Shown: positions 25,816-36,300, counted from the stretch's first letter. The stretch: DNA of 54,525 bases from Cellulomonas sp. (GCF_015234515.1 NZ_JADGMY010000028.1:358088-412612); one strand, 5' to 3'. Program-made: numbers and translations. Notes: a model not told the origin generated them from the sequence alone.

Positions 25816-27071
25816 AGATCATCTACGTTCAGCAGTACTTCAACACGCCGGACATGGTCGGCGGGAACCGACCCTACGAGATGGCGACCCGGTTTACCGA
25901 GGCGGGCCACGACGTCCATGTCGTGACGACCCGTCGCGACCCGGACCCGGGTGATCGCACGGTCGAGGTGCGCCGGGTCAACGGCTTCACGGTTCACCTC
26001 ATCCCCGCTGCGTACCGGCAGACCATGCCCAGTTGGCAGCGAATCAGAGCGTTCCTCACGTACGCGATGCGGGCGAGCGTGCTCGCTCGCCGACTGCGCG
26101 GCGACGTCGTGTTCGCCTCGAGCACTCCACTGACCACTGCGATCCCCGGTATGTACGCGACCGCGTTCCGGCGCTCGCCCCTCGTGTTCGAGGTGCGCGA
26201 CCTGTGGCCCGCGATCCCGATCGCGCTGGGGTACCTCCACAATCCCCTCCTGCGTTCCGCCGCAGTTCTTCTCGAACGGCTCGCGTACCGTCGTGCCAAG
26301 ACGATCGTCGCCCTCTCGCCCGACATGGCCTCGGAGATCATCGCCCAAGGCGTGCCACCTGAGAAGCTCGTAGTCGCGCCCAACGCAGCGGACGTCGGCC
26401 GTTTTGACGTCCCCGCCGAGGCAGGGCTCCGCTTCCGCGAGGAGCGCGACTGGCTCGCGGACCGACCCCTCCTCGTCTATTGCGGCACGCTGGGGAAGGT
26501 CAACGGACTGACCTACCTCGTCGAAATCGCATCGGAGCTCAGGGAACTTGGGTCCGACGCCGTCGTCGCTATCTACGGACAGGGTTCAGAACGTCCGGCG
26601 ACCGAGGCACTCGCGGAGACGCTCGGCGTGCACGGCACGAGCGTACGATTCTTTGACCCGGTACCGAAGCAGGATCTTCCCGCCATCCTGAGCGCTGCCA
26701 CTCTGTGCACCTCGTTCTGGATTCCGATCCCGGTCCTGGCCAGCAACAGCGCCAACAAGCTCTTCGACTCGATGGCAGCCGGCAGGCCGATCGCCATCAA
26801 CCACGGCGGCTGGCAGGCGGAGATCATCGCCCGAGCTCGTACCGGCCTCGTTCTTCCTGAATCTGACGCCCCGGCAGCGGCTCGCGAAATTCACGCGTGG
26901 CTCTCGCTACCCGTTGCCGAGCGTCAGCAGTATGGCGAGCGCGCGAAGCGCATCGGAGTCGAGGAGTACAGCCGTGACATCTCAGCAGCTCGTGTTCTCG
27001 ACACGCTCGAGGCCGCGGTCGGCCCGACGTTCACTCGACCCGAGATCGATGTAGCAGGTCGAGACACGTAG
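25812..27071 (+). CDS. GT4-family glycosyltransferase (WcaI/WbuB-like)
   Basis: 419 residues. The N-terminal KIIYVQQYFNTPDMVGGNRPYEMA and the central FEVRDLWPAIPIALGYL match the GT4 subgroup of WbuB/WcaI, in which many members add a sugar to a lipid-linked primer. The C-terminal nucleotide-sugar domain has LVYCGTLGKVNGLTYLVE, YGQGSE and a SNSANKLFDSMAAGRPI segment. It is the only glycosyltransferase in the operon, so it probably adds the second sugar. Coupled by GTGA to the flippase. It ends 131 bp before the convergent polymerase gene. Confidence 0.92.
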   Translation: MKIIYVQQYFNTPDMVGGNRPYEMATRFTEAGHDVHVVTTRRDPDPGDRTVEVRRVNGFTVHLIPAAYRQTMPSWQRIRAFLTYAMRASVLARRLRGDVVFASSTPLTTAIPGMYATAFRRSPLVFEVRDLWPAIPIALGYLHNPLLRSAAVLLERLAYRRAKTIVALSPDMASEIIAQGVPPEKLVVAPNAADVGRFDVPAEAGLRFREERDWLADRPLLVYCGTLGKVNGLTYLVEIASELRELGSDAVVAIYGQGSERPATEALAETLGVHGTSVRFFDPVPKQDLPAILSAATLCTSFWIPIPVLASNSANKLFDSMAAGRPIAINHGGWQAEIIARARTGLVLPESDAPAAAREIHAWLSLPVAERQQYGERAKRIGVEEYSRDISAARVLDTLEAAVGPTFTRPEIDVAGRDT

Positions 27072-27202
27072 ATCGGCACCGCCGGCCGACCGCCGCCAGT
27101 TAGTCGTTCTGCCGCACGCTGGCGACAGGCGCGAGCGTCTCTTGCCGGTGGTCAACTGACTCGTCGGATGCCGACAGATGACCGTGCCCAGCACGCGACT
27201 CC

Positions 27203-28471
27203 TCAGCCGCTGCCGCCGGATGGAGACGGGTGAGGCGACCTGACACAACAGCGAGCCGTGACGGCTGCCATCCCTAGCAGGAACCAAAGAAACCGGGTGT
27301 CGTAGTAGTCACCTGAGAACAGGCTGGCGATCAAGATCGCACAGGCGCCGGCAACGGCGAAGGCGACATCGCGGGAGACAGCTCGCGCGCGCCACGCAAT
27401 CGTCAACGGGACAGCCAGTGCCACCACGAGAGCAAGCAGCCCGACGAGTCCGCCCTCGGCCCCCACTGCGAGCACGAGGTTGTGAGGGTAGACCAGCTGC
27501 GTCGCCGACGTGAATCCACCGATCCCCGTTCCGACGAGTTGATTCTGCTCAAAGAGATCAAAAGCCTTCTCATAGTAGACGGACCGGCCCGAGTCATAGC
27601 CTTGCTGAAGGGTCTGGACGAAGATCCGATGATATATCCCATCCACCAGATCGGAAGGCGCGAGACGATATGCCGCAACGCCCGCCGCCGCAAGTACGGC
27701 CGCTGCGGCGATCAACTTCCGCGCTCCAAGCCGACGCGCGAGCGGGATGGCACCGACGGCCAGCACCGCAGAGATGGCCACCATGCCACCGCGCGACCCT
27801 GACAGGACCACTCCGGTGAACATTCCAGGAAGAACCAGCAGTGGCCATCGCCTGTTCTTGAGACTGCTGATCGCCAAGCAGGCGATCGCACCAAGGAGCA
27901 TGACTCGGACAAACACGTTGGGGCCGCCACCAAATGCCGAGTACCTACCCTGGTCGCCGGGGCCGCCCGCAAGGGCGGCGCCAAGATATATGACAGCCGT
28001 CAGAAGGAGCCACGTCCACACGCGCCTCAGCGCTCCGATCGTCATGCGGCTCATGACGAATACGCTCATGGAAATCATTACCGCCATCACCACGACGTCG
28101 AGGAGTGGCTGTGCCCAGCTATCACCTGGCGGGGACCACGTCGCGGACACCGCCAAGTACAGGAAGAAGCCGTTGAAGGCCAGTCCGACAGCAGACACAC
28201 CGACCCCGCGAGACACGCCCGTAGCAGGGAGGAACATCACGAATAGAAACGTGGCGAGCGCGAGCCCAAGGAAACGCAGCTCAACGTCCGGCCCGCCTAG
28301 ACGAATGAGGGAGAAATCCCCCGCAAGGAGTGCGATGTAGAGGACAAGAAGGACAGCAAGTCGTTGCTTGTCGAGGAGAGACAGCTTGTCTGTCGCCAGC
28401 GACGGTTCCGCCGTCTCACCATGGGCGCAAGCCACATCCCCCGTCGGCGCCAGTGCCGGTGAAGCGCTCAC
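27203..28471 (-). CDS. Wzy-like O-antigen polymerase/ligase
   Basis: 422 residues with about 10-11 transmembrane segments and one large periplasmic loop (about 250-330). The Wzy_C-type signature VYPHNLVLAVGAEGGLVGL follows that loop, and VVLSGSRGGMVAISAVLAV is in the middle. It could polymerise the repeat unit or ligate it to protein or wall. It is on the opposite strand to the sugar operon and is visibly less GC-rich than its neighbours. GTG 28471 has GGAGG 6 bp upstream. Confidence 0.87.
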   Translation of the reverse strand: MSASPALAPTGDVACAHGETAEPSLATDKLSLLDKQRLAVLLVLYIALLAGDFSLIRLGGPDVELRFLGLALATFLFVMFLPATGVSRGVGVSAVGLAFNGFFLYLAVSATWSPPGDSWAQPLLDVVVMAVMISMSVFVMSRMTIGALRRVWTWLLLTAVIYLGAALAGGPGDQGRYSAFGGGPNVFVRVMLLGAIACLAISSLKNRRWPLLVLPGMFTGVVLSGSRGGMVAISAVLAVGAIPLARRLGARKLIAAAAVLAAAGVAAYRLAPSDLVDGIYHRIFVQTLQQGYDSGRSVYYEKAFDLFEQNQLVGTGIGGFTSATQLVYPHNLVLAVGAEGGLVGLLALVVALAVPLTIAWRARAVSRDVAFAVAGACAILIASLFSGDYYDTRFLWFLLGMAAVTARCCVRSPHPSPSGGSG

Positions 28472-28714
28472 CTACGACCTCCGAGCTCTTGTGCCGTGGT
28501 CCCGTACCCGATTCCACGTTCGAGGATCCGCCGGCCGCCATCACGTGCGTCATCTTGTCCAGACGCGGCACGGGGAGTCCTTCACATCGGGGGATCGCGA
28601 AGACGGGCACCCCAGCACAGATCGCGGGCGGACGCCCGCTGTGCAGCATCCCCGAGCCGGCCTTCCCGAGCGAGGCCGCGACATCACGACCGGGCCTCGT
28701 GCCGCGGCCTGATG
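28472..28714. other. Gene-poor gap with possible coding remnant
   Basis: Between the polymerase and the surface-protein terminator no complete gene is seen. On the minus strand one frame (about 28525-28695) has normal codon character and reads ...GSGMLHSGRPPAICAG, VPVFAIPRCEGLPVPRL, DKMTHVMAAGG, without a good start. It faintly resembles the end of an EpsF/MurG-like glycosyltransferase. It may be a decayed gene. Confidence 0.25.
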
Positions 28715-28754
28715 CACGAGAAGCCGAGGGCGCACGCGCCCCCAGCTTCTCGTG
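28715..28754 (-). terminator. Terminator after the LATTG surface-protein gene
   Basis: CACGAGAAGC (28715-28724) pairs with GCTTCTCGTG (28745-28754), with an inner GGGCGC/GCGCCC stem. It lies 13 bp after the stop at 28767. Confidence 0.75.
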
Positions 28755-28766
28755 GTAGCGATCAGA

Positions 28767-29291
28767 TCAGGGCTGTGCGTGCCGCTTGCGTCGAACCATC
28801 ACCACAGTGCCCGCGCCCAGCGCGAGCAGCGCTGCAGCCCCGAGCCCGAGCACCAGCGGCTCCGAACCCGTGGTCGCGAGCGCCCCACCACCGGTCGACC
28901 CGGACGCGGACCCGCCGGGCGCGCCGACGACGACGGTCGAGTCGGCGACCAGCGCACCTGTCGAGTCGGTGATGGCGACCCGGTAGCTCGCGGCCGACCG
29001 CAGCGTCACCGTGAAGGCGACGGAGTCGCTCGTGGCGGTCTTGGTCGCCGAGGCGGTGCCGGCGATCTCGATGTCGCCGCTCGGCACCGATGCCGGGCTC
29101 GACGTGATGGTGAGGGTGTAGGCCTCACCTGTCGTGGCACCCTCGAACACGACCTGGAAGGACTCGCCGACTGCGGGCGTCGAGTCGCTCACCTCGAGGT
29201 CGACGCCGGGTGCGACGTACGCCTGGGCCGCAGCGGCGGGCATGACGATCATCGCCGCAGCGGCGGCGAAAGCAAGAAGACGACGGTTCAC
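28767..29291 (-). CDS. Secreted surface protein with LATTG sorting signal
   Basis: 174 residues. A signal peptide (MNRRLLAFAAAAAMIVMPA..., cleavage near AQA) precedes a small beta-sandwich-like domain with many Ser/Thr residues, then a Gly/Ser linker, LATTG, a hydrophobic helix and VRRKRHAQP. This is a sortase E-type substrate layout. It sits 79 bp downstream of DUF4012 copy 2 on the same strand, as the LSATG gene does with copy 1. GTG 29291 has a G-rich ribosome-binding tract. The function of the extracellular domain is unknown. Confidence 0.82.
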   Translation of the reverse strand: MNRRLLAFAAAAAMIVMPAAAAQAYVAPGVDLEVSDSTPAVGESFQVVFEGATTGEAYTLTITSSPASVPSGDIEIAGTASATKTATSDSVAFTVTLRSAASYRVAITDSTGALVADSTVVVGAPGGSASGSTGGGALATTGSEPLVLGLGAAALLALGAGTVVMVRRKRHAQP

Positions 29292-29370
29292 CAGGGACCC
29301 CCCCTTGGGCTTCGCGGCAGCGCCGTCCCACCCTAGAAAATACGATCAACCGACAGCATACGCAGGATCC

Positions 29371-31344
29371 TCAACAAAGCCACCCACCTTCCACATTCAC
29401 CCGGTGGTCGACCAGCGGGGTCATGGAGATCTCCGGTGTCCCGCTTTGACCAGGTCCGGTACGGAATTCGTAGGTGACGACGACCGACTCGCCGGGGTCG
29501 AGCTCGATGGTTCTCGCGATGACGAAGAAGTCGTCGTGGAGGTGCGACGCACCGCCCTGCCGGCCGTCACTCGTCACGACCTTCTCGACGACGCCGTCGC
29601 GGGGCGCGTAGGCCAGGACGTTGAAGCGCATCCGACCGGGGTCCAGCACCCGCCCGCCGCTGATGTACGGGGGCATGTCGACGACCTCGGGCGGTGCGGT
29701 CGACGTGAAGGTCACCGCCGCGTCGACCAGCCGCGTGCCGTCCGCGGCGCACGCACCAGGGCTCACCTGCACGTCGGCCTGCAGGTAGTACCCGATCTTC
29801 GAGCCGGTGCCGTCGTTGACGTAGAGACCGAGGACGGGGGCCCCGTCGCGCACGCCCCGCAGCTCGCCGCTGAGCACCGTCCCGGCGAGGCGAGCCTGCT
29901 CCTGAGGGTGCGAGGACCACAGGTGCAGCTGGTCCTGGCTCGCGGCCCCTGCTAGCGCACTCACCGTCTGCGCGGGGTCGCCGACCCCCTGGAGCGCAGC
30001 GTCGAAGATCGCAGCGCCCACCGTGGCGTAGAAGGCGTCCTGCTCGGTCGAGTCCTCGACCAGGCGGTAGACGGTGTTGTTGAGGACCTCCACGGCGTTG
30101 TCGACCGTCAGGCTCCCGCCCGTCGCGTCCGCCACGGGCCCCGGCGGCATCGCCACCGGACCGGTCGCACCGAGCATCGCGGCCAGGCCGGCCGTGTCGA
30201 TCGAGACGACGCTGTCGATGTCACCGCCGACCTGCTGCTCCCAGATCGCCTCCGCCATTGCCGCAGCCCGCGGGAAGTCCGGCGTGAACGTCACGTCCGC
30301 CATGTAGATGCCGAGCTGCTCACCGAACAATGACCGTTCGACGTCCGTCAGCGGCAGCGCCGGCTCCGGCAGGCCGGACAGGTCGCCGGACGCATTGCGC
30401 AGCTCGACGAGCTCGACCGCACCCGCGTCGGCGCGCAGCAGGATCACCGCTCCAGGAATACCGCCCAGTGCTCGCGGCTCGGCATTGTTCTGGACCAGCA
30501 GAAGGTGCTGCCGCGGCCCGTCGGCCCCGAGCATCGCGGGAATCAGGTCGGCAGCGCGCGCCGCCGTGGCGGTGTCCGCGCCGACGTCGGCGAGCTGGCC
30601 TCGCAGCAGCTCCACCGGCTCGGCGACCTGCGGGAGCAGGCGCCCGGTGTCGACGTCCGCGAGCCGTCCGAGGGACGACTGCACCGCGTCGTCCGCCACG
30701 GCGAGCCGGGGCGCCACCGCCACCAGCGGCTCGAGGTCGATCCGGCCGTCGACGGGCGCGAGCCTGGAGGGGTCCACCACCTCGAGGGCGTCGACGAGCG
30801 ACGGCAGCGCGTCCTGCGCGAGCTCGTCGACGGCACCTGCGACGGCCTGCACGGCGCGCACGTCGGGGCCGACGCCCGGGAGGGCGGCGGTCACGGCCCA
30901 CACGGGGCCGGACGTGCGCGAGCGTGCCGTGGCGGCGTGGTCCTGGACGGCGACGAGGGTGGCGCGCGCCGCGTCGACGTCCCCGGCGCGCGCCTGCTCC
31001 TGCAGCAGCCCCACCTCGGTCCTGGCGGCCAGCAGCGCGTCCCGCGCGTCCAGCGCCGACCACGCGAGCCACGCCACGGACGCGCCGAGCACGAACGACA
31101 CCGCGAGCAGCCCGAGCCACACCCCACGTCGGCGGGGATGGGCGCCGCGCATCATGTCGGCGGTCGACAGCCCGCGCCCCGTCCCGCGTCGTCGCGGGTG
31201 CCGAGCGGGTCCACGCGACGAGCGACCGGGCCGCCTGGGCAGTCGCGGACCGCGGCGCCCCGGACCGCGACGTCCCGCGGACGCCTCGGGAACGACCGGG
31301 ATCGCCTGCGTCGTCCACTCCGGGCCCCAACCGGGATGAGCCAC
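29371..31344 (-). CDS. DUF4012 membrane-anchored extracellular protein (copy 2)
   Basis: 657 residues from GTG 31344, chosen for the GGAGG 6 bp upstream; ATG 31155 would remove an Arg/Pro/Gly-rich cytoplasmic stretch of 63 residues. One transmembrane helix (LGLLAVSFVLGASVAWLAW) is followed by a DUF4012 ectodomain with the core GADGPRQHLLLVQNNAEPRA and FTPDFPRAAAMAEAIWEQQ, and a C-terminal beta domain. Homologous throughout to copy 1 but clearly diverged. It lies inside the polysaccharide region beside the Wzy-like gene, which supports a role in making or attaching a surface polymer. Confidence 0.87.
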   Translation of the reverse strand: MAHPGWGPEWTTQAIPVVPEASAGRRGPGRRGPRLPRRPGRSSRGPARHPRRRGTGRGLSTADMMRGAHPRRRGVWLGLLAVSFVLGASVAWLAWSALDARDALLAARTEVGLLQEQARAGDVDAARATLVAVQDHAATARSRTSGPVWAVTAALPGVGPDVRAVQAVAGAVDELAQDALPSLVDALEVVDPSRLAPVDGRIDLEPLVAVAPRLAVADDAVQSSLGRLADVDTGRLLPQVAEPVELLRGQLADVGADTATAARAADLIPAMLGADGPRQHLLLVQNNAEPRALGGIPGAVILLRADAGAVELVELRNASGDLSGLPEPALPLTDVERSLFGEQLGIYMADVTFTPDFPRAAAMAEAIWEQQVGGDIDSVVSIDTAGLAAMLGATGPVAMPPGPVADATGGSLTVDNAVEVLNNTVYRLVEDSTEQDAFYATVGAAIFDAALQGVGDPAQTVSALAGAASQDQLHLWSSHPQEQARLAGTVLSGELRGVRDGAPVLGLYVNDGTGSKIGYYLQADVQVSPGACAADGTRLVDAAVTFTSTAPPEVVDMPPYISGGRVLDPGRMRFNVLAYAPRDGVVEKVVTSDGRQGGASHLHDDFFVIARTIELDPGESVVVTYEFRTGPGQSGTPEISMTPLVDHRVNVEGGWLC

Positions 31345-31589
31345 GCGCCGCCTCCGCCCCCCACACCTCGGTACTCGGGGCACCCCCCTGGTGCGTCCGT
31401 GGGCGATCGTAGCCGCCGCGCACCACGACACCGGGGCCGGGGCGACGCACTCCACCCTACGAGCCGGACGCCCGCCGCACCTCGTACCCGGACGTATGCG
31501 GACGGACGGGACGACGCGACGCGTCGTGCCGGCAGATCGCCCGCTGCGGTGGCCCGGCCGACGTCCCACGTCAGGCATCATCGGACGCC

Positions 31590-32159
31590 ATGACGTCCAC
31601 CGAGCCCCCGGCCCGCGTCCTCGCGGTCTGTACGGGCAACATCTGCCGGTCCCCCGTCGTCGAGCGCGTGCTCGCGGCCCGGCTCGCGGGCACGGACGTG
31701 CAGGTCACGTCGGCCGGGACGCGCGCCGTGGTGGGGCACGCGGTCTCCGCTCCCATGGTCCCGCTGATCACCGCCGCAGGCGCCGAGGCTGCCGGGTTCG
31801 CCGCGCGACAGCTCACGGCCGACATGATCCGCGAGTCCGACCTCGTGATCACCCTGACGCGCGCGCACCGCTCGCAGGTCGTCGAGCTGGTCCCGAGCGC
31901 GGTGCGCCGCACCTTCACGCTGCTCGAGATCGCCCGGCTCGTCGCGCACGTCGACCCGCAGGCCCTGCACGGCGCGGGGCCGACGCCCGGCGCCCGGGTG
32001 CGTGCGCTGCCCGGCCTGGCCGCCGCGGTGCGGCACGTCGCCGGCTCCGGCACGGACGACGTCGCGGACCCGATCGGCGGCACCGAGGCCGTCTACCGGG
32101 CGTCGTACGACGCGATGGCGCCCGCACTCAGCACCCTGACGAGGGCGCTACGGGACTGA
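31590..32159 (+). CDS. Low-molecular-weight protein-tyrosine phosphatase
   Basis: 189 residues. The P-loop VCTGNICRSP (Cys14 to Arg20) is the LMW-PTP signature CX5R. The general-acid Asp is in the late DDVADPIGG (DP motif). In capsule and EPS loci such Wzb-type enzymes remove phosphates from the BY-kinase, here most likely the one at 17647-19206. The insertion between the P-loop half and the DP motif makes it somewhat longer than the 150-residue norm. ATG 31590 directly precedes the catalytic loop. Confidence 0.92.
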   Translation: MTSTEPPARVLAVCTGNICRSPVVERVLAARLAGTDVQVTSAGTRAVVGHAVSAPMVPLITAAGAEAAGFAARQLTADMIRESDLVITLTRAHRSQVVELVPSAVRRTFTLLEIARLVAHVDPQALHGAGPTPGARVRALPGLAAAVRHVAGSGTDDVADPIGGTEAVYRASYDAMAPALSTLTRALRD

Positions 32160-32171
32160 GGCGGCGCGGAC

Positions 32172-32183
32172 TACCATCACCAC
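32172..32183 (+). promoter_or_regulatory. -10 box of a leaderless gene (DUF2530)
   Basis: TACCAT (32172-32177) ends exactly 6 bp before the GTG at 32184 and no Shine-Dalgarno is present. Confidence 0.5.
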
Positions 32184-32474
32184 GTGCCCTCCGTCCTGTC
32201 CACCCTGATGCACCCCCAGCGCACCCCGCCCCCGCCGATCGACGTCGACCTCGCGAAGGTCATGGGCGCCGGCACCGCGGTCTGGGGAGTCGCACTGCTG
32301 GTCACGGGCGTGCTGTGGCTGGTCGGCACGGTCCCCGGCACGTGGCCGTGCATGTGCGCGGCCGGCGTGGTGCTCGGGCTCGTCGGCGTGCTGTGGGCTC
32401 GCAAGAACGGGCGCCTGGCGGCGGACGGCTCGGGTGCGATGGTCCGCCCGGGCGACCAGGACCTGAAGGCCTGA
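32184..32474 (+). CDS. DUF2530 small membrane protein
   Basis: 96 residues with two transmembrane helices (about 31-50 and 57-72) and a short N-terminal PPPPIDVDLAKVM stretch typical of actinobacterial DUF2530. The segment WLVGTVPGTWPCMCAAGVVL between and into the second helix is characteristic. Function unknown. GTG start, probably leaderless. It converges with the CAP gene, leaving 6 bp. Confidence 0.85.
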   Translation: MPSVLSTLMHPQRTPPPPIDVDLAKVMGAGTAVWGVALLVTGVLWLVGTVPGTWPCMCAAGVVLGLVGVLWARKNGRLAADGSGAMVRPGDQDLKA

Positions 32475-32480
32475 CGCGGC

Positions 32481-33263
32481 TCAGCCCAGGAACACCTGGA
32501 CGCACAGCCACCCGCGAGCGCCCTGCGTGCACGCCACGCCGATCTGCGAGAACGACGCGCGCAGGATGTTCTCGCGGTGCCCCTGCGACCTCATCCACCC
32601 CGTGACGGCCGCCTGCGCGGAGGCGTAGCCGAGCGACAGGTTCTCCCCCACCGTCCCCGACGCGCACGCCTCGAGGATCGGCCCCAGCGGGTCGTGCTCG
32701 AAGCGCCCCTCGGCCACCAGGAGCGCCGACCGGTCCGCCGCCTGCTGCGTGGCGCACGACGACACCCCGAGGGCCGGCAACCCCGCAGCGGCACGCTCCG
32801 CGCTGGTCAGCGCGACGATCTCGGCGGACATCGCCCCGCCCTGGTCCGACGCGACCGTCGTACCCGACGCGTCGGCAGCGGCTCCCCCGGCGGTCGGGCG
32901 GGCGGCGTCGCGCGGCTCGGGTGCCGGCACGGCGGGGGCAGGGGGCTCGTCGGCCGGGGGTGGCTCCGGGTCGGCGGTCGGCGGGACGGCCGAGCTCGTC
33001 GCCGGCAGCGGTTCGGTCGGCTCGGGGGCGCCGCTGCGCTCGCCGCTGCGGGAGACCGGGTCCTGCAGGCGCCCGACCAGGTCCCCGGACGTCAGGGAGA
33101 GCGCGACGTGCTCCGTCGGTGCGTGCGCGCCGGGTGCGGCGACCAGGATCAGCGCCAGCGCGACGACGAGGATCCCCGCTGACCCGACCATCCGCACCCG
33201 GCGACGTCGATGACCCCGACGCTCGCGCCAGCGTCGGATCTCGCGGCGTTGAGCGACGGGCAC
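32481..33263 (-). CDS. Membrane-anchored CAP-domain protein
   Basis: 260 residues. A very basic N terminus (RRWRERRGHRRRR) precedes one helix (MVGSAGILVVALALILVAA), then a Pro/Glu/Ala-rich linker (about 65-135) and a CAP domain (about 145-260): IVALTSAERAAAGLPALGV, EHDPLGP, GTVGENLSLGYASAQAAV, SQGHRENILRASFSQIGVAC and a terminal VQVFLG. Its domain matches the lipoprotein at 17025-17504. Located outside the cell. GTG 33263 is used. The upstream 56 bp separate it from the sacsin-like gene on the same strand. Confidence 0.86.
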   Translation of the reverse strand: MPVAQRREIRRWRERRGHRRRRVRMVGSAGILVVALALILVAAPGAHAPTEHVALSLTSGDLVGRLQDPVSRSGERSGAPEPTEPLPATSSAVPPTADPEPPPADEPPAPAVPAPEPRDAARPTAGGAAADASGTTVASDQGGAMSAEIVALTSAERAAAGLPALGVSSCATQQAADRSALLVAEGRFEHDPLGPILEACASGTVGENLSLGYASAQAAVTGWMRSQGHRENILRASFSQIGVACTQGARGWLCVQVFLG

Positions 33264-33319
33264 GAGGGGACGTTACCCGACCGTGACCTATATCGGTAGT
33301 TCCTATGCTTCTGGGCGGT

Positions 33320-36300
33320 TCATCCCAGCACGAGCGACAGCGCCGCGTCACCGTCGTCCGGGTCCGCGAGCAGAGCCTCGACCTCCCCGCGCGCGCCCCA
33401 CCGACCGGTCGCCCACGCCAGGCCCGAGGCCAGACCCGCGACGTGCACGGCGTGCACCTGTGCCTGCACTCCCGCGCCGACGACCCACCAGCCGACGGGC
33501 GCACCGCCCACCCGGAGCTCGTCGTGCCGCCACCACACCGGCGGGACGTCGGGCAGCAGCACGAGGAGCGCCTCGGGCACGTCCTCCGGCTCACCGTCGC
33601 CCGCGACGTCCCCGTCACCCTGCGACGACGCGAGCGGGAGGTCCAGCAGGTCCGCGACCCGAGCCGCGGCGTCGTCGTCCGCGCCCGGCACCGGGACGGG
33701 CACGACCGGCACGTCGTGCGCACCCGCGCGCTGCCACCACCGCGGGTCGTCCGCCACCACGGCGTCCTGGACGACGTGCGCGACACCCGGCGCCGTCAGC
33801 GCCACCACCACAGCGGGCGCCTCGTCAGGCCCGGCCCCCGCCGCCCACGCCCGCCACACGTGCCCCGCCACGTCGAGCGGCACGGACGCGCCGACCGGGC
33901 CCAGCCGCTCCAGCACCGCCGGCCACCGCGCCGCCGGGACCTCCGCGAGCGACCCGACCCCGCCGAGCGCGCGCAGCACGTCCGCGTCCAGGGCCGCGAG
34001 CACGTCGGGCACCGGAGGCACCAGCGCCGCAGGCAGCCCCGACGCGCCCGGCAGCGCGAACACCTCCGGCAGCGGCAGGTCGGCGCGCTCGCGCAACCAC
34101 CACGCCGTGTACGACGGTCCCGTGGCCGTCGCGCCCTCGCCGCGCACGGGCGTCACGAGCGCCGCGCGCAGCGCCGGCGTGCCGGCCAGGTGCGCCAGCA
34201 GCTCCGGCCAGCGCTCGTCGTCCACGGCGTCCAGGTCCGCGACCGCGGGCACGTCACCGCAGTACGCCCCGACGTCCAGCACCTCGGCGAGGTCGTCGAC
34301 GTACTCGGCCCAGCCGTCGAGCGAGGCGGCCGCCAGGGAGGCTCCGTCGTCACCCTCGTCGTCGGGGACCACCCCCGCGACGACGTCCGGCACGGTCGTC
34401 ACCACCAGGTCGTCCCGCACGCCGACGGCGGCCAGCACCTCGCGACCCCAGCGTTCGACCGCGTCGGCCGCCACCGGCGCCAGGACCCGGTCGTCGAGCA
34501 GCCGCGCCGCCGGCCCGCCCGGCAGCACCAACCCGTGCGCCGGCGCCGGCTCCCCGTCGGCCGCGTCGAGCGTCAGCAGGCCCAGCCACCCGACCGCGGC
34601 CGCGGGCACGGTCCCCGCGGCGCGGACGACGTCCAGCACGGCGGCCGTCACCTCGTCCGCGTGCTCCAGGTCGTCGTCGTCCGCCTGCCCCAGCACGGCT
34701 GCCCGCAGTGCCGGGTGGGCCAGCAGCGCCGCGGCGTCCACGCGCTGCGCCCCCAGTCGTGCCAGCAACGGAGCGGCCGCCGCCGGGTCCACGACACGCA
34801 GGCCCCACTCGCGCAACGCCGCCAGCGTGGCCGGCGCCAGGCCTGTCACGTCGTCGTCCAGCAGCACCACGCCCCGCGGTCCGCGGACCACGCGGCCGTC
34901 GACCAGCGGCACGGGAAGGGCGGCCAGACCCTCGCGCGCCGTCGTGTCCTGCGCCGCACCGTCCAGCGCGTCGTACAGCGCCGGCCAGTCGACGTCCCCG
35001 CCCGTCGGCAGCTCGTCCACGACCTCCGCGAGCGTGCGCTCCTCGACGCCCAGCACCCGCACCGCCGCCGCACCCGACGCCGGGACGCGCACCAGACCGC
35101 CCACCACCGTGCCGAGCGCCGCGACCGCCGCGGGGTCCGTCAGGTCGCGCACCGTGGTCGCACGCAGGGGCGCGACCAGGCCGTCCTGCGGGGACGCGGG
35201 CACGAGCAGCGGCGTGCGGACCAGCGCCTCGAGCGCCCGCTCCCGCAGCACGGCGTCGACCGCACCGGCCGCCAGACCCGTCGGGACCAGCGCCGTCGCG
35301 TCCTGCCCGTCCGCTGCCACCCGGCCCACGAGCTCCGCGTACGCCTGTCCCGCACGGGCCAGCACCTCGTCCGTCAGCGGGCCCGGTGCCACGTGCCGGC
35401 GCGACGGGTCCAGCGGCAGCGTCGCCACGAGCAGCGCGGGCAGGGAGCAGGGCTCGTCCGTGGGCGTCGGCGCGTGCACCACGTGCGGCAGCTGCCCCGC
35501 GTCCCCCCGCGGCAGCGCCCACGTCACGCGCCAGGACCGCGCGCCACGCTGCTCCACCGGACGGTCCGCGACCAGCGCCAGCGGCACCTCGCCCTCCGCC
35601 GTCAGGACGTCCCAGCGGTCGTGGACGTCCGCCAGGCGGCGCGGCGGGTCACCCTCGACGTCGACGAGCACCTCGACGAGCCCCGGCAGCGCCAGCAGCA
35701 GCACGTCGTCGACGGCCTCGAGCAGCGAACGGACCTCGTCCCGGACCACCGCGTCACGCAGCTCCAGGACGACGGCCGTGTCGTACCCCGACGGCGGCCG
35801 GGCCTCCGCCTGCCACGGCAGCCGCAGCACCGGCAGGGAGCCGTCGCGGCGGCGCACCTCGTCCGCGAGGGTCGGACGTCCCTGCGCCGCCTCCTGGGCG
35901 GCGGTGTCCTCCAGGGCCTGGAGGGTGTCCGCCAGGGAGAACCGCACCGCGCCCGTCGTCGAGGCGACCGTGATCTCGTCGGACACCGCCCGCACCGCCG
36001 CGAACCCGACGCCGAACCGCCCGACCGTGCCGGTGCCGGCGTCCCGCTTGGACGACGCGCGCAGCGACGCGAGCGACGCGACGCCCGCCGCGTCCAGGGG
36101 TGCGCCCGTGTTCGCGGCGACGAGCACCGCGGTGCCCTCGTCCGTCGTCGCCAGGCGCAGGAGCAGGCGACCGCCGACGCCCGCGCGCGTCGCGGCGTCC
36201 GCGGCGTTCTGCGCGAGCTCGACCAGCACGCGGTCGCGGTAGTACCCGCGGGCGTGGTCCTCCTCGGTGTTCGCGTCCTCCCGCAACCGCGCCGGCGACG

